From: CAIWHR01 sp963809965
Lineage (GTDB): Bacteria; Pseudomonadota; Gammaproteobacteria; Burkholderiales; Casimicrobiaceae
Assembly (NCBI GenBank): GCA_963809965.1
Contig: CAWELU010000006.1
Coordinates: 310,001-374,000 of the forward strand
Length of the DNA stretch: 64,000 nt
Direction of reading: 5' to 3'
This document shows, in pieces, positions 1-9,168 of the stretch. The translations under genes and the position numbers were made by a program. Position 1 is the stretch's first letter. Every line of letters begins with the position of its first letter. The notes beneath the pieces are model-generated. The model saw nothing but the letters and a program-made list of their open reading frames with translations. It was not told where the DNA came from and did no database searches.

Positions 1-1788
1 GTTCTCGTGCGGGAAGAGCCCTTCCTCGAGCCCGGTCACGAACACCGTGTGGAACTCGAGGCCCTTCGCCGCGTGCACGGTCATCAGCTGCAACGCGGAT
101 AGTCCCTCGGCGGCCTGGGTCTCGCCCGCCTCGAGCGCGGCATGCGCGAGGAAGGCGGTGAGCGGATCGGTGGCGCCGGCTTCGGCGGAGTCAACATTGT
201 CCGTGGCGATGGGCGCATCGACCGCGAGGTCGGCTTCGCGCACGAAGCTTCCGGCGGCGCTTACCAGCTCCTCGAGGTTGTCCAGGCGTTCCTGCGCGTC
301 CTTCTCCGCCTTGTAGTGCGCGACAAGACCGGAGGCCGCGATCACATGCTCGACCGCTTCCGGCAGCGGCAGGCCGCGCGTCGCTTCCTGCATCGCTTCG
401 ATCAACCGCACGAATGCCGCGAGACTTGCACCCGCCTTGCCCGCCAATGTTCCGGCCGCTGCCGCTTGCCAGAGCGCCACACCGCGCTCGCGCGCCGCGT
501 CGGTGAGTGATTCCAGCGTCCGTGCGCCGATTCCGCGGGGCGGGAAATTGACGACGCGCAGGAAGGCACCGTCGTCGTCCGGAGCCGCGAGCAGCCGCAG
601 GTATGCAAGCGCGTGCTTGACCTCCGCGCGCTCGAAGAAGCGCATCCCGCCGTAGACGCGATAGGGCACGCCGGCATTGAACAGCGCGTGCTCGAGCACC
701 CGCGATTGCGCATTGGACCGATAGAGAACCGCGACCTCGGACAATACGACGCCGTCGCCGGCGAGACCCTTGACGACGTCGACGACGAATGCCGACTCGT
801 CGACATCCGAAGGAGCGACGAGCGCGCGCACGGGCTCGCCCTTGCCCTCGCTCGTCCACAGGTTCTTGCCCAGGCGCGTCTGGTTGTGCCGGATCAGCGC
901 GTTCGCGAGGTCGAGGATGTTGCCCTGCGATCGGTAATTCTGCTCGAGCTTGACGAGTCGCACCGGCAATTCCCCGCGTCCGAAATCGCGCTCGAAGTGC
1001 TGCATGTTGGCGACGTTGGCCCCACGGAACGCATAGATCGACTGGTCGTCGTCACCGACGGCGAAGACCGCCGTGTCCGGACCGACAAGCAATTGCAGCC
1101 ACCGGTACTGCAGCACGTTGGTGTCCTGGAACTCGTCGACGAGGAGGTGGGAGAAGCGGCGCTGGTAGTGCTCGCGCAGGCCGTCGTGCCGCGCGAGCAG
1201 CTCGTAGCTCCGCAGCAACAGCTCCGCGAAGTCGACCACACCCTCGCGCTGGCACATCGCCTCGTATAGCGCGTAGTGCTCGACCTGCCGGCGTGCCACC
1301 TCGTCGCCGACCTCGACTTGGTTCGGCCGCAAGCCTTCCTCCTTCGCCCCGGCGATGAAGTACTGCAGCTGGCGCGGCGGAAAACGCTCGGCGTCGATGT
1401 TGTGCGCCTTGTACAGGCGCTTGATCAGCGCCAGCTGGTCCTGCGTGTCCAGGATCTGGAAGAGCTGCGGAAGACCGGCATCCCGGTAGTGAGCGCGCAG
1501 CATCCTGTTGCACAGCCCGTGGAACGTGCCGATCCACATGCCGCGCGTATTGACGGGGGTCATCGCCGAAAGCCGCGTCAGCATCTCCTTCGCCGCCTTG
1601 TTCGTGAACGTGACGGCGAGGATCGCGAGCGGCGACGCCTGTCCGGTCGCGAGCAGCCACGCAATCCGCGTCGTCAGCACGCGCGTCTTGCCGCTGCCCG
1701 CGCCGGCCAGAATCAGCGCCGAGCCGTGCGGCAGCGTGACCGCGGCGAGTTGCTCCGGATTGAGGTTGGCGAGAAGGGGCGAGGCCAT
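1..1788 (-). CDS. uvrD: UvrD/Rep-family DNA helicase II, 3' end outside window
   Basis: Superfamily 1 3'-5' helicase used in nucleotide excision and mismatch repair. The frame is open from ATG at 1788 to the window edge (596 codons visible; about 720-760 is usual), so the C-terminus is missing. Visible motifs in order: Q motif LNPEQLAAV (residues 9-17), Walker A GAGSGKT (about 29-35), TFTNKAAKEM (motif Ia), DEFQDTN (Walker B/motif II), GDDDQSIYAFRGA (motif III), QNYRSQGNIL (motif IV) and TVHAAKGLEF (motif V). It is divergent from argA and the intervening DNA holds back-to-back -10 boxes. No frame break was found here. UvrD rather than Rep or PcrA is preferred from genome context; the three cannot be separated with certainty from this part alone. 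Confidence 0.93.
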   Translation of the reverse strand, partial: MASPLLANLNPEQLAAVTLPHGSALILAGAGSGKTRVLTTRIAWLLATGQASPLAILAVTFTNKAAKEMLTRLSAMTPVNTRGMWIGTFHGLCNRMLRAHYRDAGLPQLFQILDTQDQLALIKRLYKAHNIDAERFPPRQLQYFIAGAKEEGLRPNQVEVGDEVARRQVEHYALYEAMCQREGVVDFAELLLRSYELLARHDGLREHYQRRFSHLLVDEFQDTNVLQYRWLQLLVGPDTAVFAVGDDDQSIYAFRGANVANMQHFERDFGRGELPVRLVKLEQNYRSQGNILDLANALIRHNQTRLGKNLWTSEGKGEPVRALVAPSDVDESAFVVDVVKGLAGDGVVLSEVAVLYRSNAQSRVLEHALFNAGVPYRVYGGMRFFERAEVKHALAYLRLLAAPDDDGAFLRVVNFPPRGIGARTLESLTDAARERGVALWQAAAAGTLAGKAGASLAAFVRLIEAMQEATRGLPLPEAVEHVIAASGLVAHYKAEKDAQERLDNLEELVSAAGSFVREADLAVDAPIATDNVDSAEAGATDPLTAFLAHAALEAGETQAAEGLSALQLMTVHAAKGLEFHTVFVTGLEEGLFPHEN

Positions 1789-1841
1789 GGGGCGAGGCAC
1801 GCGTCGCCTCGACGTGGCGTCGCGGCGGAACACAAACTGCA

Positions 1842-1887
1842 ATTATAGTTGCGCTGCCCCGGCCGCCCGGTGCCGCGGCGCTATAAT
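1842..1887. promoter_or_regulatory. Divergent uvrD/argA promoter region with two TATAAT boxes
   Basis: The gap between the two start codons (1789-1924) holds two perfect -10 hexamers facing away from each other: TATAAT on the minus strand at 1842-1847 (for uvrD) and TATAAT on the plus strand at 1882-1887 (for argA, 37 bases before its ATG). Neither has a convincing TTGACA-like box at 17 bases, so only the -10 elements are supported. Confidence 0.45.
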
Positions 1888-1924
1888 CGTCGCGCCCTTT
1901 CTGCCCCTCGATCCTGCCGCACCG

Positions 1925-3278
1925 ATGCCGCCGACCCCGAACAGCGCCCCGGCCGCCCATTCCGCGACCACGCGCGCATTCGTCCAATGGATTCGCTCGG
2001 CGGCCCCGTACATCCACGCCTTTCGCGGCCGGACGTTCGTCATCGCGTTCGGGGGCGAGGTTGTCGCGGACGAGACGTTCCTCGGCATCATCCACGACTT
2101 GAACCTCCTGCACAGCCTTGGCGTGCACATCGTGGTCGTCCATGGCTCGCGGCCGCAGATCGAGGCGATCCTGGCGCAGCAGGACATCGAGAGTCGCTAC
2201 GCCTTCGGCCTGCGCATCACGGACGCCGAGACGATGGATTGCGTGCTCGAGGCGAGCGGCCAGGTGCGCGCGCGCATCGAGGCGTTGCTCTCGCTCGGCA
2301 TCGCGAACTCGCCGATGGCGGGCGCGCGCATCCGTGTGTCGTCCGGCAATTTCATCACCGCCAAGCCGCTCGGCGTGCGCGAGGGCATCGACATGCTGCT
2401 CACCGGCGAAGTGCGCCGGGTCGACACCGATGCGATCCAGCAGCGGCTCGACGACGGCGACATCGTGCTGATCTCGCCGCTGGGCTATTCGCCGACCGGC
2501 GAGATCTTCAATCTCGCGCTGGAGGAAGTCGCCACCCAGGTCGCGGTGCGGCTCGCCGCGGACAAGCTCGTGTTCCTGATGGAGACCGAGGGCGTGCGCG
2601 GCGGACGCCGCCAGCTCCTGACCGAGCTGTCGACGAAGGATGCCGAGGTGCTGCTCGCCGCGAACCGCGAGAAGCTGCCGGCCGACGTCCAGCATTACCT
2701 GCCCTGCGCAGTGCGCGCCTGCGACAACGGCGTCAAGCGCGCGCACCTGATCAGCCGCCACCTGGACGGGGCGCTGCTCCTCGAGCTCTTCACGCGCGAC
2801 GGCGTCGGGACGATGGTCGCCGCGGCGCCGCTCGCCAACCTGCGCAGCGCGACGATCGACGACGTCGGCGGGATCCTGGCCGATCATCGAGCCCCTGGAG
2901 GAACAGGGGGTCCTCGTTCGCCGCTCGCGCGAGCGGCTCGAGATGGAGATCGAGCGCTTCGTGGTCGCCGAGCACGACAACGCGATCATCGGCTGCGCTG
3001 CGCTGTACGCATTCCCCGACGAAAAGGTCGGCGAACTCGCGGCGCTGGCCGTGCATCCGGACTTCCGGCGCGAAGGCTACGGCGAGGCGCTGATGACCGA
3101 GATCGAAGCGCGCGCGCGCAAGCTGAAGCTGACCGGCCTGTTCGTGCTGACCACGCGCACCTCGCAATGGTTTCTGGAGCGCGGTTATCATACGGCGGCG
3201 ATCGCCGATCTGCCGAAGCAGAAGCAGTCGCTCTACAATTACCAGCGCAAGTCGCAGGTCTACCGGAAGCTACTCTAG
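1925..3278 (+). CDS. argA: Amino-acid N-acetyltransferase (N-acetylglutamate synthase), frame break near 2881
   Basis: First step of arginine synthesis, acetyl-CoA + glutamate to N-acetylglutamate. Classical ArgA architecture: an amino-acid-kinase-like domain (about residues 20-290; HGSRPQIE, NFITAKPLG and LISPLGYSPTGE are typical) followed by a GNAT domain (about 300-450; AVHPDFRREGYGEALM is the acetyl-CoA loop). The kinase half starts at ATG 1925; the GNAT half continues in another frame from about 2882. Removing one G near 2881 restores a continuous 450-residue protein, the normal family length, so a sequence error is likelier than a pseudogene. yggX follows after 10 bases, implying one transcript. 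Feedback inhibition by arginine is usual for this family but cannot be read from sequence. Confidence 0.93.
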
Positions 3279-3288
3279 GAGCAGGTCC

Positions 3289-3561
3289 ATGGCGCGCACG
3301 GTGCATTGCGTGAAGCTCGGTCGCGAGGCCGAGGGTCTCGATTTTCCGCCCTACCCCGGCGCCATCGGGAAGCGGATCTACGAGAACGTGTCGAAGGAGG
3401 CGTGGCAGGCGTGGCTGCGGCACCAGACGATGCTCGTCAACGAGAACCGCCTCTCGCTCGCCGACGCAAGCGCGCGGAAATGGCTGGCCGAGCAGATGGA
3501 GCAGCATTTCTTCGGCGCCGGCGCCGAAATGCCGCAGGGTTACGTCCCGCCGAAGGCCTAG
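3289..3561 (+). CDS. yggX: Probable Fe(2+)-trafficking / oxidative damage protection protein
   Basis: A 90-residue protein beginning MARTVHCVKLGREAEGLDF, the characteristic N-terminus of the YggX family, with the invariant Cys at residue 7 and the conserved segments FPPYPG, ENVSKEAWQ and NENRLSL. Family members are small cytoplasmic proteins linked to protection of iron-sulfur clusters and iron handling; the mechanism is not settled. The start is preceded by AGGAG about ten bases upstream. It lies between argA and a peroxidase-related gene (gap of 8 bases), so the three are probably co-transcribed; the pairing with an AhpD-like gene fits an oxidative-stress role, which is inference. Confidence 0.93.
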   Translation: MARTVHCVKLGREAEGLDFPPYPGAIGKRIYENVSKEAWQAWLRHQTMLVNENRLSLADASARKWLAEQMEQHFFGAGAEMPQGYVPPKA

Positions 3562-3569
3562 ATTCCCCG

Positions 3570-4155
3570 ATGAACGACGCACCCATTTCCCGTTTCCCGG
3601 TTCCCGAGCTCGAGGACCTGCCGGAGGACATCCGCGCGCGCATGCTTGAAGTGCAGGCGAAGGCCGGATTCATCCCCAATGTCTTTCTCACGCTCGCGCA
3701 CCGCCCCGCCGAGTTTCGCGCGTTCTTCGCCTACCACGACGCGCTCATGCTGAAGGAAGGAGGGCTTGTCGAAAGCCGAGCGCGAGATGATCGTCGTCGC
3801 GACCTCCGGGGCCAACGATTGCCAGTACTGCATCGTTGCGCACGGCGCGATACTCCGCGTTTACGCGAAGAACCCCTATGTCGCCGACCAGGTTGCCGTG
3901 AACTACCGCGAGGCCGACATCACGCCGCGGCAGAAGGCGATGCTCGCGTTCGCGCTGAAGGTCGCCACGAGGAGCGCCGAGATCGTCGCCGACGACTTCG
4001 CCACGTTGCGCGCGCACGGCTTTTCCGACGAGGACGGCTGGGACATCGGCGCGATCGCCGCGTTTTTCGCGCTGTCGAACCGGATGGCCGGTCTCGTCGC
4101 GATGCGGCCCAACGACGAGTTCTACCTGCTGGGGCGCGTGCCGAAAGGCAAGTGA
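3570..4155 (+). CDS. Peroxidase-related protein of the AhpD/CMD family, frame break near 3767
   Basis: AhpD-like fold protein of the uncharacterised peroxidase-related group. The N-terminal part (MNDAPISRFPVPELEDLPED) reads from ATG 3570; after LMLKEGG the conserved core continues in another frame as LSKAEREMIVV, with the redox/proton-relay motif CQYCIVAH (Cys-X-X-Cys then His) that defines the family. Removing one T near 3767 joins the halves into about 194 residues, the usual length. A TTG at 3766 could in principle start a short core-only protein, but the conserved N-terminus argues for the full form. Its substrate is unknown. Last gene of the argA-yggX unit. Confidence 0.85.
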
Positions 4156-4269
4156 GCTGCGCGGCCGCCGGACGCGCACCTGCGGCCGTCGCAGTAAGGC
4201 ATAAACCAACGCGAGAACGGCGGCGGACCTCGCCCGTCACCGCCGTCGACTCCGGGTTACGCCGTCCTC

Positions 4270-5148
4270 CTAGGCGACGCCGTATTTCGCGAACCACGCG
4301 AGCATTCGCTTCCAGCCGTCCTCGGCATCCGCCTTGCGGTAATTGTCGGGGCGGAAATCGGCATGGAAGCCGTGGCCCGCCTCCGGATACATCACCAGTT
4401 CCGCCGGGGTGCCGGCAGCCTTCAGCGCCGCGAAGAACTTCTCGACTTGATCCACCGGAATGCCGGCATCCTTGGCACCGTAGAGGCCGAGCACCGGAAC
4501 CTTGATCTCCGCGACGCGATCCATCGCCGTGCGCGGCGTGAACTCGTTGGCCTCGCCCCCAACCGAGCCGTACCACGCCACGGCTGCCTTGAGCTTCGGG
4601 TTGGCCGCAGCGTAGACCAGCGTCGTGCGGCCCCCGCGGCAGAAGCCGGTGATGGCCATCCGCGTCACGTCGCCCTTGGCGCTCGCCCGCGCGAATTCGA
4701 CGGTCGCGTCGTAGTCGGCGACGAGCTCGGTGTCGTGCTTGCTGTTCACGATCGGCATGATCTCGGCGATGTTCGAGATCTTGGTGAGATCGGCCTTGCG
4801 CGTGTAGAGGTCCGGCACGATCGCGTAGTAGCCGGCCTTGGCGAGGCGGCGGCAGACGTCCCGGATGTAGTGGTTGAGGCCGAAGACCTCCGCCGCGACG
4901 AGGACGACCGGGAACGGTCCGCCCGTCGACGGCATCGCGCGGTAGCCGCGAATCGTGCCGCCGGACACCGGAATCGCGACGTCGGCCGCGTCGATTCCGG
5001 CCGTGTCGGTGGTGATCAGTTGCGCCGAGACAGGCGACGACACCGCCAGCGCTGCGCTCGCGCCGAGCGCGGTCCAGATGAAGTCGCGCCGGTCGAAATC
5101 CTTCTCGGGCAGCATGCCCTTGATGTCCTGCTCGAGCTCGAGCTTCAT
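4270..5148 (-). CDS. Dienelactone hydrolase family protein with Tat-type signal
   Basis: Alpha/beta hydrolase of the dienelactone hydrolase (carboxymethylenebutenolidase) family, probably exported. Start ATG 5148 is chosen because GGAGG lies 8 bases upstream; an in-frame ATG at 5163 is less well placed. Near residue 20 a twin-arginine pattern DRRDFIWTALGASAA is followed by a hydrophobic stretch ending in SPVSAQ, a plausible cleavage site. Catalytic elements: Cys nucleophile in GFCRGG, Glu in AAEVFGLN, and His in EAGHGFHADF. The substrate cannot be told; exported members are often annotated only as hydrolases. It stands alone, converging with the peroxidase gene and followed by the pyrimidine operon on the same strand. 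Confidence 0.85.
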   Translation of the reverse strand: MKLELEQDIKGMLPEKDFDRRDFIWTALGASAALAVSSPVSAQLITTDTAGIDAADVAIPVSGGTIRGYRAMPSTGGPFPVVLVAAEVFGLNHYIRDVCRRLAKAGYYAIVPDLYTRKADLTKISNIAEIMPIVNSKHDTELVADYDATVEFARASAKGDVTRMAITGFCRGGRTTLVYAAANPKLKAAVAWYGSVGGEANEFTPRTAMDRVAEIKVPVLGLYGAKDAGIPVDQVEKFFAALKAAGTPAELVMYPEAGHGFHADFRPDNYRKADAEDGWKRMLAWFAKYGVA

Positions 5149-5288
5149 GGTTGTTGCCTCCATTGATTGCGCCGGACGCGCGGGGAAGACGTCATTCGGC
5201 GAATGACAGCGGTGCGCCGGGCAAGTTCCCGAGGCGTGACGGGTCGCGTCGATTTTTTCGCCCCGGCGTGCAACCAGGGGGAGCCATC

Positions 5289-5312
5289 TTGTCCGCGACT
5301 GGCGCCGGACAA
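5289..5312. terminator. Hairpin after pyrC', possible operon end
   Basis: Perfect 7-base arms TTGTCCG / CGGACAA around a 10-base loop, 23 bases beyond the stop of the dihydroorotase-like gene. No T-run follows on the minus strand, so it may only protect the 3' end or act with Rho. Confidence 0.3.
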
Positions 5313-5334
5313 ATCGACCGGACGCCCGTAGACC

Positions 5335-6611
5335 TTAGAGCTCGAACACCACCTGCCCGGCAACGAGCGTCGCGCGGACCTTCCCGGGGACCTCCAAGCC
5401 GAGGAACGGCGTGTTCTTGCCTTGGCTGCGCAGCGCAGCGGGCTCGACGGTCCAGTGTGCGTCGGGGTCGAAGATGCACACGTCGGCGCTCTGACCGACG
5501 GCGAGGTGCCCCGCGTCGATCCCCAGAATCGCGGCCGGCTGCACGGTGATCCGCGCGCAGCGCCGCGGGGAGCGCGATCCTGTCCTCGGCCGCCCACTTG
5601 AGGGTAAGCGGCAGCAGGAGCTCGAGCCCGGTCGCCCCCGGCTCGGCCTCGCCGAACGGCAGCTGCTTGGCGTCGTCGTCCACCGGCGTGTGGTCGGAGC
5701 AGACCAGGTCGATCGTTCCGTCGGCGAGTCCCGCGCGCAGCGCCGCGCGGTCGCGCGCGCTCCGCAGGGGCGGCACGAGGTTGCATTGGGGATCGAACCA
5801 CCCGATGTCGACGTCGCACATATGCAGGTGATGAGCCGCAACGTCGCAGGTCACCGGCAGCGCCGTCGGCTTTCGCCGCACGTACCAGGTCCACGCCTTC
5901 GGCAGTGGAGAGTCGACACAGGTGGACCCGGACGCCGGTTTCGCGGACCAATGCGAAGATCGTCGCCAGCGCGATCGTTTCGGCGACCGAGGGTATCGCG
6001 GGCAACCCGAGGCGCGTTGCGACTTCGCCGTCGTGCGCGACGCCGGACTTGCCGAGATACGGATCCTGCGGACGCAGCCAGACGCGATGGCCGAAGGTTG
6101 CCGCGTACTGCATCGCGCGCAGCAGCACGCCCGTGTCCGTGAGCGGCGACTCGGCTTGCGAGAACGCGACGCAGCCGGCTTCGGCCAGCTCGCCCATCTC
6201 GGTCAGCTCTTCGCCCTTCAAGCCGACGGTGAGCGCACCGATCGGGAAGACGTGCGCCTGGTTGAGCGAGCGGGCCCGATGCTTCAGCATCTCGACCAAG
6301 CCCGGCTCGTCGAGCGGCGGATCGGTGTCCGGCGGACACGCGAGGCTGGTCACGCCTCCCGCGACCGCGGCGCGCATCTCCGACTCGAGCGTGGCCTTGT
6401 ACTCGAAGCCTGGCTCGCGCAGCCGCGCCGAGAGGTCGATCAGTCCCGGACATACGACGAGGCCCTTGGCATCGAGAGAGCGATTGGCGGTCCAGCCTGC
6501 CGGCGCTTCGTCGATCGCCACGACCCTGCCGGCGGCGATGTAGAGGGACGCGACGCGGTCGACCCCGTTCTTCGGATCGATCAGGCGGCCGTTCCTGATC
6601 TCGATCTTCAT
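5335..6611 (-). CDS. pyrC': Dihydroorotase-like non-catalytic subunit PyrC' (PyrX), two frame breaks
   Basis: Amidohydrolase-fold protein that normally partners PyrB. The start overlaps the pyrB stop as ATGA, indicating translational coupling. In active dihydroorotases the first metal ligands are a His-X-His in GLIDxHxHLREPG; here the segment reads GLIDLSARLREPG, so both His are gone, which points to the inactive PyrC' type known from pseudomonads and other proteobacteria, needed to build the active PyrB dodecamer. Extra single bases near 5863 and 5548 split the frame in three; removing them gives 424 residues, the expected length. The downstream parts (CDVAAHHLHMCD, CSDHTPVDDD and the C-terminal beta domain) are well conserved, so loss of function is not implied. 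Confidence 0.88.
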
Positions 6612-7574
6612 CCCTGGCTGCCCGAGAGCATGCTCATCACCGCCATCCGCACCGCGATGCCGAACGTCACCTGCGGCAGGATCACGCTGCGCGCTCCGTC
6701 CGCGACCGCCGAATCGATCTCGATGCCGCGATTCATCGGCCCGGGGTGCATCACGATCGCGTCGGGGCGGGCGAGCAGGAGCTTTTCCGGCGTGAGTCCG
6801 TATTGCTTGAAGTACTCGCCGGCCGATGGCAGCAGCGCACCGCGCATCCGCTCGCTCTGCAGGCGCAGCATCACGACCACGTCGCAATCCTTCAACCCCT
6901 CGCGCATGTCGTGATGGACCTGCACGCCCAGCGCGCGCACCGCGGTCGGCAGCAACGTCTTGGGTCCGATCGCGCGCACATCGGGCGTGCCGAGCGTGGT
7001 CAGGCCATGAATGAGCGAGCGGGCGACCCGCGAGTGCAGCACGTCGCCGACGATCGCGACCGATCAGCCGGCGAAAGTCCTGCTTGTAGTGCCGGATGGT
7101 GAACAGATCCAGGAGCCCCTGCGTCGGATGCGCGTGGCGGCCGTCGCCGGCGTTGACGACGTGTACGTGGGCGCGCCCGACGCGATTCAGGTGCGCCGCA
7201 ATGAGGTGCGGGGCTCCCGATTGCGAGTGGCGAACGACGAACATGTCCGCGTTCATCGCAACCAGGTTGTCGATCGTGTCGAGCAGCGTCTCGCCCTTGC
7301 TCGTCGACGACGCGCCGATGTTCAGGTTGATGACGTCGGCCGAGAGTCGCTTGGCGGCGATCTCGAACGTCGTCCGCGTCCGCGTCGAATTCTCGAAGAA
7401 CAGGTTGAACACGGAGCGGCCACGCAGCAGCGGGACTTTCTTCACGTCGCGCTCGGCGATCGAGGCGAACGGCACGGCGGTGTCCAGGATGCGGACGATG
7501 ACCTCGGCGGGCAGGCCCTCCAGCGTCAGCAGATGCGTGAGATTTCCCGCCGCATCGAGCTGCGGGTTACGCAT
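6608..7574 (-). CDS. pyrB: Aspartate carbamoyltransferase catalytic subunit, frame break near 7060
   Basis: Condenses carbamoyl phosphate and aspartate in de novo pyrimidine synthesis. Carbamoyl-phosphate loop FFENSTRTRTTFE (about residues 60-72) and ASSTSKGETLLDT are intact, as are the later HPGPMNRG and PQVTFGIAVRM. The frame changes near 7060, between FRRL and the VGDVLHSRVARS segment; removing one base gives 321 residues. The start overlaps the pyrR end by 8 bases and the stop overlaps pyrC', so pyrR-pyrB-pyrC' form one tightly coupled operon. The HAHPTQGLLDLF motif, which binds the substrate, is present. Pyrimidine-responsive control through PyrR is likely, but I could not identify an attenuator. 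Confidence 0.93.
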
Positions 7575-8091
7575 GGCCGCCCTCCGCCGCGAGCGCGAGC
7601 CGGCCGTCGGCGCCGCGGGACAGCACGATCGACAGGTCGCGCGCGACGGCGAGGCGAGCGCCGGTGTAGGTGGCCTCGATGGGCAGCTCGCGTCCGCCAC
7701 GGTCGACGAGCACGGCCAGTTCGACTCTTGCGGGGCGCCCGAAATCGAACAGCTCGTTGATCGCCGCCCGCACGCTGCGTCCCGTGTAGAGAACGTCGTC
7801 GACCAGCACGATCGTCGCGCCCTCGACTTCGAATGGCAGCGCGGTGCGCTTGACGTCCGGCTTCAGGCCCTTGCGGCCGAAATCGTCACGGTAGAACGAA
7901 ACATCGATGTAACCGACGGAGTGCTCGCCGGGGATCGCTTGCGCAAGCCGTTCGGCAAGCCACGCCCCGCCCGAGTAGATGCCGACGAATTTCGCGTCGA
8001 ATGCGACCGCGCCGCGCATCCGATCGGCCAGCGCCGAGAGCGTCTGCTCGGCGTCAGGCAGCGCCGCGGACATCCGTTCGTGCTTCGTCAT
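7567..8091 (-). CDS. pyrR: Bifunctional pyr regulatory protein / uracil phosphoribosyltransferase PyrR
   Basis: A 174-residue type I phosphoribosyltransferase fold protein. The PRPP-binding motif VLVDDVLYTGRSVRAA (about residues 95-110) is the PyrR signature, and the hood segment SFYRDDFGRKG matches the family. In Gram-positives PyrR binds pyr mRNA; in proteobacteria its position ahead of pyrB suggests a related regulatory or salvage role, which is inference. The chosen ATG (8091) overlaps ruvX by 38 bases; a second in-frame ATG at 8073 would shorten the overlap to 20 bases. The gene end overlaps the pyrB start. Confidence 0.92.
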   Translation of the reverse strand: MTKHERMSAALPDAEQTLSALADRMRGAVAFDAKFVGIYSGGAWLAERLAQAIPGEHSVGYIDVSFYRDDFGRKGLKPDVKRTALPFEVEGATIVLVDDVLYTGRSVRAAINELFDFGRPARVELAVLVDRGGRELPIEATYTGARLAVARDLSIVLSRGADGRLALAAEGGHA

Positions 8092-8512
8092 CGAACCAGG
8101 CCTGAAGTATCAGCTGCGCCGCGGCGGCGTCGCGCGCGGCACGGCGCGCCACACCGTGCACGCCCGCCTCGGACAGGGCTGCCTCGGCGACACGCGTCGT
8201 GTAACGCTCGTCGGCGCGCACGACGGGCAACCGGAACCTCCCCTCCAACTGGCGCGCAAAGCGTTCCGCGCGCCCCGTCATCGCGTGCTCGGTGCCATCC
8301 GCATGGACCGGGCAGCCGACGACGAGCGTCCCGGGCTGCCACTGTCCGATCAGCGCCTCGATCGCCGCGAATCGCACGGAGTTCGCTTCGGCCGCGATCG
8401 TCGTCAGCGGATGCGCGATCCGGACGACCGTGTTGCCTACTGCCACGCCGATGCGGCGCGTCCCGAAATCGAACGCGAGCACGGTTGCCGCGTCCGCTCG
8501 CGCCTCGACCAC
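8054..8512 (-). CDS. ruvX: Putative pre-16S rRNA nuclease / Holliday junction resolvase-like protein
   Basis: YqgF/RuvX family protein of 152 residues, RNase H fold. The N-terminal strand LAFDFGTRRIGVAVGN carries the first catalytic Asp, and GCPVHADGTEH plus DERYTTRVAEAAL carry the other conserved acidic/polar positions; DAAAAQLILQAWFD is the typical C-terminal helix with the last Asp. E. coli YqgF processes the 5' end of 16S rRNA precursors; resolvase activity was the older assignment. It sits 3 bases after yqgE and overlaps pyrR, the usual yqgE-yqgF-pyrR order. Confidence 0.93.
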   Translation of the reverse strand: MVEARADAATVLAFDFGTRRIGVAVGNTVVRIAHPLTTIAAEANSVRFAAIEALIGQWQPGTLVVGCPVHADGTEHAMTGRAERFARQLEGRFRLPVVRADERYTTRVAEAALSEAGVHGVARRAARDAAAAQLILQAWFDDEARTDVRGAA

Positions 8513-8515
8513 GGG

Positions 8516-9094
8516 TCACGCGTGCCCGACGTCGTCGGACAGCCGCGAAAAATCGATGCCGAGAAGCCGCATCGCCGCCGGCAGCCTCGCTTCGACCGGC
8601 GTCTCGAACAGCACGTTCGCGTCGGCGGCGACCGTCAGCCACGCATTCTGCGCGATCTCCTGCTCGAGCTGCCCCGCCGACCAGCCCGCATAGCCGAGTG
8701 AAACGATCACATCCCTCGGCCCCTCGCCGCGGGCGACCGCCTCGAGCACGTCCTTCGACGTGGTGAGGCCGACCTCGTCGTCGATCGCGAGTGTGGATTG
8801 CCAGTTGCCGAGTGGCCTGTGCAGGACGAAGCCGCGGTCGACTTGCACCGGTCCGCCGAAATGTACCGGCGCGGCCTTGAGCTGGGCGTCGTCGAGCGGA
8901 ACGTCGATCTGCTCGAACAGCGCGGACAGCGTCATGTCGGTCGGCTTGTTGACGACGATGCCCAGCGCGCCGTCCTGGTTGTGCTCGCACACGAAGGTGA
9001 GCGTATGCGCAAAATGGGGATCGGCCATCGCGGGCATCGCGATGAGGAAGTGGTTGGTGAAGTTGGCGCTGCGGCCGCCCGGCGAGCCACCCAT
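8516..9094 (-). CDS. yqgE: YqgE/AlgH family protein (UPF0301)
   Basis: A 192-residue protein with the family hallmarks ANFTNHFLIAMPAM, NQDGALGIVVNKP, FGGPVQVDRGFVLH and SLGYAGWSAGQLEQEI. The biochemical role is unknown; AlgH was named for an effect on alginate genes in Pseudomonas. ATG 9094 is chosen because the conserved part begins there; an in-frame ATG at 9157 would add 21 residues that do not look conserved. First gene of the yqgE-ruvX-pyrR-pyrB-pyrC' unit. Confidence 0.92.
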   Translation of the reverse strand: MGGSPGGRSANFTNHFLIAMPAMADPHFAHTLTFVCEHNQDGALGIVVNKPTDMTLSALFEQIDVPLDDAQLKAAPVHFGGPVQVDRGFVLHRPLGNWQSTLAIDDEVGLTTSKDVLEAVARGEGPRDVIVSLGYAGWSAGQLEQEIAQNAWLTVAADANVLFETPVEARLPAAMRLLGIDFSRLSDDVGHA

Positions 9095-9168
9095 GAGGCG
9101 AATTGTAATCGCGGGTCCCCGCCGGCACAATTGGAGCATCGTTGTCACTCCGGTCACCAGGCTTCTTC

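Noticed and set aside
1052..2989. 645-codon minus-strand open frame across uvrD and argA
   Set aside because: Antisense to argA and out of frame with uvrD; Arg/Ala/Gly-rich, no domain. Typical shadow of high-GC codon usage.
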